Part shown: positions 5,037 to 8,419 of the stretch, one piece after another | Layout of the letters: every line of letters starts with the position of its first letter | Position numbering within the stretch: the stretch's first letter is position 1 | Assembly: GCA_947040475.1 (NCBI GenBank) | Contig: CAMRBT010000065.1 | Coordinates: 1 to 8,419 of the forward strand | DNA: 8,419 nucleotides | Direction: 5' to 3' | DNA from: an uncultured Brevinema sp. | Lineage (GTDB): Bacteria; Spirochaetota; Brevinematia; Brevinematales; Brevinemataceae | Position numbers and translations under genes: made by a program | Notes under the pieces: model-generated | The model's input: the letters and a program-made list of their open reading frames with translations, nothing else | Told to the model about the DNA's origin: nothing | The model's database searches: none

Positions 5037-6161
5037 ATGAAGATTATCAGTAGTGGTCTTGCAAAAGGAGATCACACTAAGTCCATTGTTTTTTTTAAAA
5101 AAGGAAACTATAAAGATGCTAGCTCTATTTGGGGTAAAATTCTTGATTCTCAAAAAGATGATATTGTTGCTCTCAAGGGTCTTTCTTGTTGTCTATTCAT
5201 AGAAAACAAACATAAAGAAGCTAGGTCTTACTTGGAAGAGGCATCTTCTTATGCGGCTACAGATCCTGAAATCACCAATTTAATAGCACTTACCCACCTT
5301 AGTGATGGGAATGTTCAACAGGCAATAGAAGTAATCCTTGATGCTCAAGAATTACAATCTCACCCTTTACTAAATGAAACGCTCAATCAAATTAAAAAAT
5401 TAAAAGATCCCGATCATGCAAAAAACATGTCACTCATTCCTTTAATCCAATTAACGCTCCCTAGTACTACTATTTTATCTCCTCAGATAATACTACAAAT
5501 TAAAAAATATAGTCCCTATCTTGCTTTAGTAATGATTTTTGCTTCTCTTTATCTTGCTTATCCTCAGCTTCGAAATTGGGCAACATCATTAAATATTAGA
5601 AATAGAGGCGAGATATCTCCTGCCACACAAGTAAGTATCAAAGGTATCAATGATATCATCAATGCTAGAGAAAATTTTACAATTATTCTCGGTGAAAAAG
5701 TCATTGTGAGAAAATTCGAAGAATTAAAAACAGCTATTTCTGATCAAAAACACAACAAAGCAAAAATGCTTGTTAATGAATTGCTAGCATCGAATGCTAG
5801 CTTAGCCGTCAAAGAAAGAATATCCATCTTAGAGAGTTTTATTGTAGATCCAAGCACAGACAATATTGACTATGTTCCTAGTTATGCTGAGATCGCTGTT
5901 GCCCCTGCTATTTATCAAGGCGTAATACTTCGTTGGCAAGGCACTATCGCTAATGTCAATCATCAAGGTCGTAAAAAAACAAGTTTCGATCTTTTAGTCA
6001 ATTTTCTAGGAAATGGACAAGTAGAAGGACTTGCCGCGGTAGAAGTACCAGGACTACAAGAGCTTAATAATGGTGATAAAATCACAGTGATGGGACCTAT
6101 CTTAGGGATAACTAAAGATAATCGTGTTATCATCGAAGGTCAAAAAATCGTCCCTTATTAA
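5037..6161 (+). CDS. TPR protein with one membrane segment and a beta-rich C-terminal domain
   Basis: A 374-aa protein I cannot place in a named family. Residues about 13-125 contain three TPR-like helical pairs: SIVFFKKGNYKDASSIWGKIL, ALKGLSCCLFIENKHKEARSYLEEA (46-70), and NLIALTHLSDGNVQQAIEVIL (81-101). One membrane segment lies at about 158-176. A helical linker (about 195-268) is followed by a C-terminal domain (about 282-374) that looks beta-rich and OB-fold-like: VILRWQGTIANV, then FDLLVNFLG, then LNNGDKITVMGPILGI and RVIIEGQKIVPY. There is no N-terminal signal, so the two globular parts should lie on opposite sides of the membrane. It is the first gene of its operon, 39 bases before miaB with no terminator between, and is divergent from the Bat pair. 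TPR proteins often accompany Bat operons, so a link is possible but only by proximity. The ATG at 5037 has GAGGAAA close upstream. Confidence 0.8.
   Translation: MKIISSGLAKGDHTKSIVFFKKGNYKDASSIWGKILDSQKDDIVALKGLSCCLFIENKHKEARSYLEEASSYAATDPEITNLIALTHLSDGNVQQAIEVILDAQELQSHPLLNETLNQIKKLKDPDHAKNMSLIPLIQLTLPSTTILSPQIILQIKKYSPYLALVMIFASLYLAYPQLRNWATSLNIRNRGEISPATQVSIKGINDIINARENFTIILGEKVIVRKFEELKTAISDQKHNKAKMLVNELLASNASLAVKERISILESFIVDPSTDNIDYVPSYAEIAVAPAIYQGVILRWQGTIANVNHQGRKKTSFDLLVNFLGNGQVEGLAAVEVPGLQELNNGDKITVMGPILGITKDNRVIIEGQKIVPY
5783..5801. repeat. Perfect 8-bp inverted repeat inside the TPR gene
   Basis: GCTAGCAT (5783-5790) and ATGCTAGC (5794-5801) pair perfectly around CGA. The arms are half G/C and could form a compact mRNA hairpin with a three-base loop in the linker region of the protein (codons for LASNAS). 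No T-run follows, so it is not a normal terminator. Confidence 0.6.
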
Positions 6162-6200
6162 TAAAAATAATAAATTTGAATACCTAAAAGGATATATCTT

Positions 6201-7526
6201 ATGGCTAAGCTGTTTTTTGAAACTTATGGATGTCAGATGAATCTTGCTGAGGCAGATTCTCTTGTTACAAAATCCGAACAAAGAGGACATACTATTGTAG
6301 AATGTCCTGAAGATGCAGACATCATCATCATCAACACCTGTTCTGTGCGTCTTACAGCAGAAAGTCATGTGATTGGACGACTGGGTTATTATAGAATGTT
6401 AAACAAAGAAAGACATGATAGAGATCTCCGTATTATCTTAATGGGCTGTATGAGTGAAAACGTAGGTTTAGAAGTAAAAAAACAATTTTCTGATATTGTC
6501 TCTATCTTATGGGGCACTTATAACAAAGATTTGTTTTTAGATTATATTGAAGATCTTGTTGTTAAACAGGATTCTTTAGGTTTTGGTGCTGCTTATTCCT
6601 TTATGCCTGCAACTGCTTCTAAAGAGTATTCTTTTAAGGCTTTTTTACCTGTCTCTCATGGGTGTAACAAACATTGTAGTTATTGTATTGTGCCAAAAGT
6701 ACGTGGATTAGAAAAAAATAGAGATTTTCAAGATATCATTGATAATGCCAAACAGCTCGTGGATGAAGGCGTAAAAGAAATTTGTCTCCTTGGTCAAACA
6801 ATAGACACCTACAAACACGAAGGTAAAAGACTGCCTGATCTCTTAGAACATATTGCCCGCCACTCTGGTGCTGAGCGTATTACTTTTTTAACATCACACC
6901 CTAGAGAATTTCTCTATGAAACAATAGAATTAATGAATACCTACTCTAATATGATGCCTTTCCTTCATCTTCCTTTTCAATCGGGGAATTCTCGTATTCT
7001 TAAACTCATGAAAAGAAATTATAATATAGAAGAATATTTAGAAAAAGTAGAAAATATTAGAAAAATTCGTCCTGATATTATTCTATCTACTGATATTATT
7101 GTAGGCTTTCCTACTGAAACAGAAGCTGAATTTGAAGATACTTTAAAAGCTTTTAAAACAGTTCGTTATAACGAAGCTTTTATGTACAGGTATAACACAA
7201 GACCCAACACACCTGCGGAAAACTTCGAAGGACAAGTTGATGAAGAAGATAAACTCAGACGCTTGGATATTCTGGTAAGAACACATAGAAGTATCATGGC
7301 AGAACTGCTTACTGGTCAAATAGGCTCAAAAACAACGGCTTTATTTGATAGAGAGTCTAAATATAGTGATAAAATATTTGCAGAAACTGGACAAAAGCAG
7401 TATCTAGGGCGTACCCTTAATAATACGGTTTGTATTGTTGATTCTTCTGTAGATCTTCGTGGGAATATCTTAGCAGTAGAATTGTACGATTCATTAAATG
7501 CTGTTATGAAAGCAAAATTAATTTAA
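6201..7526 (+). CDS. miaB: tRNA-2-methylthio-N6-dimethylallyladenosine synthase MiaB
   Basis: A 441-aa radical-SAM methylthiotransferase of normal MiaB length. It is predicted to add a methylthio group at C2 of i6A37 in tRNAs reading UNN codons, stabilising decoding. The UPF0004 domain (1 to about 120) holds the three auxiliary-cluster cysteines C11 (TYGCQMN), C47 (NTCSVR) and C83 (MGCM). The radical-SAM core has the CxxxCxxC cluster C155-C159-C162 (HGCNKHCSYCIVP). MPFLHLPFQSGNSRILKLMKR (251-271) is typical of MiaB rather than RimO or MtaB. A TRAM domain follows at about 369-432. Some usually conserved positions differ: LGQTIDTY (197-204) where MiaB normally has LGQNVNSY, and VPKVRGLEKNR where VPYxRGxExSR is usual. 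The six cysteines are intact, so it should be active. AAAAGGAT (6186-6192) precedes ATG 6201 by eight bases. The next gene, tldD, starts 9 bases after its stop. Confidence 0.95.
   Translation: MAKLFFETYGCQMNLAEADSLVTKSEQRGHTIVECPEDADIIIINTCSVRLTAESHVIGRLGYYRMLNKERHDRDLRIILMGCMSENVGLEVKKQFSDIVSILWGTYNKDLFLDYIEDLVVKQDSLGFGAAYSFMPATASKEYSFKAFLPVSHGCNKHCSYCIVPKVRGLEKNRDFQDIIDNAKQLVDEGVKEICLLGQTIDTYKHEGKRLPDLLEHIARHSGAERITFLTSHPREFLYETIELMNTYSNMMPFLHLPFQSGNSRILKLMKRNYNIEEYLEKVENIRKIRPDIILSTDIIVGFPTETEAEFEDTLKAFKTVRYNEAFMYRYNTRPNTPAENFEGQVDEEDKLRRLDILVRTHRSIMAELLTGQIGSKTTALFDRESKYSDKIFAETGQKQYLGRTLNNTVCIVDSSVDLRGNILAVELYDSLNAVMKAKLI
7142..7175. repeat. Two adjacent perfect palindromes inside miaB
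   Basis: TTTAAAAGCTTTTAAA (7142-7157) is a perfect 16-bp palindrome, and TTCGTTATAACGAA (7162-7175), only four bases later, is a perfect 14-bp palindrome. Both lie within coding sequence (residues about 314-325). They may be chance products of AT-rich codons; having two side by side is less expected. No function is claimed. Confidence 0.55.
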
Positions 7527-7535
7527 AGGTAAGTT

Positions 7536-8419
7536 ATGATAAATATATTAAAAAATGCTCTATCCAAATCACAGGCTGATTTCACAGAGTTAACACATTC
7601 TGAAAGTACAGGATCGTCTATCCGTATCTCCAAAGGAGAAGTAGAACGCTGTCTCAATTCACAAGGTTCAGCTGGTTCTGTTCGTAGTTTTCATCAAGGT
7701 GGGGTAGGATTTTGTTCTTTTAATAATAATGATTTTGAACAGGGTGTTGCTAAGTCTTTAGAAAGTTCTCTTGTAGTTGGTGATGTAGGTCGTAACTTGA
7801 CAGATGTCCCAGCAATCAAAGATTCTGTTTCTAATACGGTAATTAAAGATCCTCAATTATTATCTTTAGAAGAAAAATTTGAGTTTGTAAAAAAAGTTCA
7901 TTCTTTATTAGAAGACCCTTCCTTAAATTCTACTAATGTCGAATTCAAAAACACAACAAGAAAGATGCTTTATGTTTCTTCTAATGGTTCAGAAATCCAA
8001 CAAACAAAGAATTTTACAGGAATGTCTGTATCTGTTGTTATTAAAGATAATAACACCCTACAACACGCTTATTTTTCTGATGGTACTTATGGTGGAATGG
8101 AAAATTTAGACGGCTATGAAGAAAAAATCGATACCATAAAAAAACGTGTAAAAGATCTTATTAAAGCCCCTAAAGTAGAATCTGGATCTTACAAAGTGCT
8201 CCTCAATCCTAATCTTGCTGGGGTATTTGCCCATGAAGCTTTTGGACATATGAGTGAAGCGGATTTCCTTGCAGAAAATCCAGATCTATTAAAAAAAATT
8301 AAACTTGGTTCCAAAATCGGAGCAGAAGAGCTTTCTATTACGGATGATGGACGAGATTCTAGCTTATGTGGCTGGTGTCCTTACGATGATGAGGGTGTTC
8401 CTGCAATGAGAAGAGAGCT
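7536..8419 (+). CDS. tldD: TldD/PmbA-family metalloprotease TldD, 3' end cut by window
   Basis: The first 294 codons of an open frame that runs off the window end. TldD pairs with TldE/PmbA as a zinc protease that trims unfolded or peptide substrates (microcin B17 leader and CcdA in E. coli). The zinc motif HExxxH is H233-E234-A-F-G-H238, in the family context AGVFAHEAFGHMSEADF. The conserved YDDEGVPA segment follows at 283-290. The N-terminal alpha/beta domain (about 1-200) includes the family-typical IRISKGEVERC stretch and DGTYGGMENL (182-191). The family is usually about 450-480 aa, so roughly a third is missing only because the window ends. Two cysteines (C278, C281; LCGWCPYDDEG) precede the YDDEG motif, where I do not expect a conserved pair. 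AAAGG (7525-7529), overlapping the miaB stop, gives six-base spacing to ATG 7536. A pmbA/tldE gene would be expected nearby. Confidence 0.93.
   Translation, partial: MINILKNALSKSQADFTELTHSESTGSSIRISKGEVERCLNSQGSAGSVRSFHQGGVGFCSFNNNDFEQGVAKSLESSLVVGDVGRNLTDVPAIKDSVSNTVIKDPQLLSLEEKFEFVKKVHSLLEDPSLNSTNVEFKNTTRKMLYVSSNGSEIQQTKNFTGMSVSVVIKDNNTLQHAYFSDGTYGGMENLDGYEEKIDTIKKRVKDLIKAPKVESGSYKVLLNPNLAGVFAHEAFGHMSEADFLAENPDLLKKIKLGSKIGAEELSITDDGRDSSLCGWCPYDDEGVPAMRRE

Noticed and set aside
6102..6368. 88-codon minus-strand open frame across the TPR/miaB junction
   Set aside because: It is antisense to the conserved first part of MiaB and the end of the TPR gene. The composition is atypical and no promoter or family supports it.
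117..7526. Possible recoding of TGA
   Set aside because: None of the nine complete genes ends in TGA (all use TAA or TAG). However, tryptophan is encoded by TGG throughout and no gene is interrupted by TGA, so AT bias explains it.

Overview
This is an AT-rich bacterial window with compact, mostly operonic coding and no RNA genes, insertion sequences or CRISPR arrays that I can see. The gene types suggest a small-genome, possibly host-associated spirochaete: a BatA-type von Willebrand factor A (VWA) protein preceded by a single-TM protein like the one that precedes batA in Borrelia, a MiaB beginning FFETYGCQMN, and a TPR/TM protein. This placement is inference from family resemblance and composition, not from a marker gene. 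Other low-GC anaerobes cannot be excluded.

Left arm (1-2860, + strand). Five tightly packed genes lie behind one AT-rich promoter region: a YmdB-type metallophosphoesterase (cyclic nucleotide phosphodiesterase), a 116-aa helical protein of unknown function, a DUF554 integral membrane protein, a small three-repeat ankyrin protein and a YhbS-like GNAT acetyltransferase. Genes 1/2 and 4/5 overlap by 11 and 17 bases. The other gaps are 4 and 35 bases, so co-transcription and partly coupled translation are likely. A strong hairpin with an A-tract on one side and a T-tract on the other ends this operon, and also the one arriving from the other strand.

Centre (2924-4886, - strand). Two overlapping genes encode a cell-envelope module: a secreted/anchored BatD/DUF4381-like protein and a BatA-like VWA protein with an intact MIDAS metal site. 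The usual companions of Bat operons (MoxR AAA+ ATPase, DUF58 protein, BatB) are not adjacent. The pair has its own near-consensus promoter, back to back with the promoter of the right arm.

Right arm (5037-8419, + strand). A TPR protein with one membrane segment and a beta-rich C-terminal domain is followed by miaB (tRNA methylthiotransferase) and tldD (HExxxH metalloprotease, cut by the window end). Gaps are 39 and 9 bases, with no terminator between them.

The main non-coding signals are inverted repeats lying exactly on promoters: a 16-bp-arm repeat covering both -35 and -10 upstream of ymdB, a 7-bp repeat joining the two divergent -35 boxes near 4952-4982, and a perfect 9-bp-arm repeat over the -10 and start site of the TPR gene. 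I find no clear evidence for a wholly new multi-gene system. The best leads are the stripped-down Bat pair with an enlarged MIDAS loop, the TPR-TM-beta protein, and the promoter repeats.
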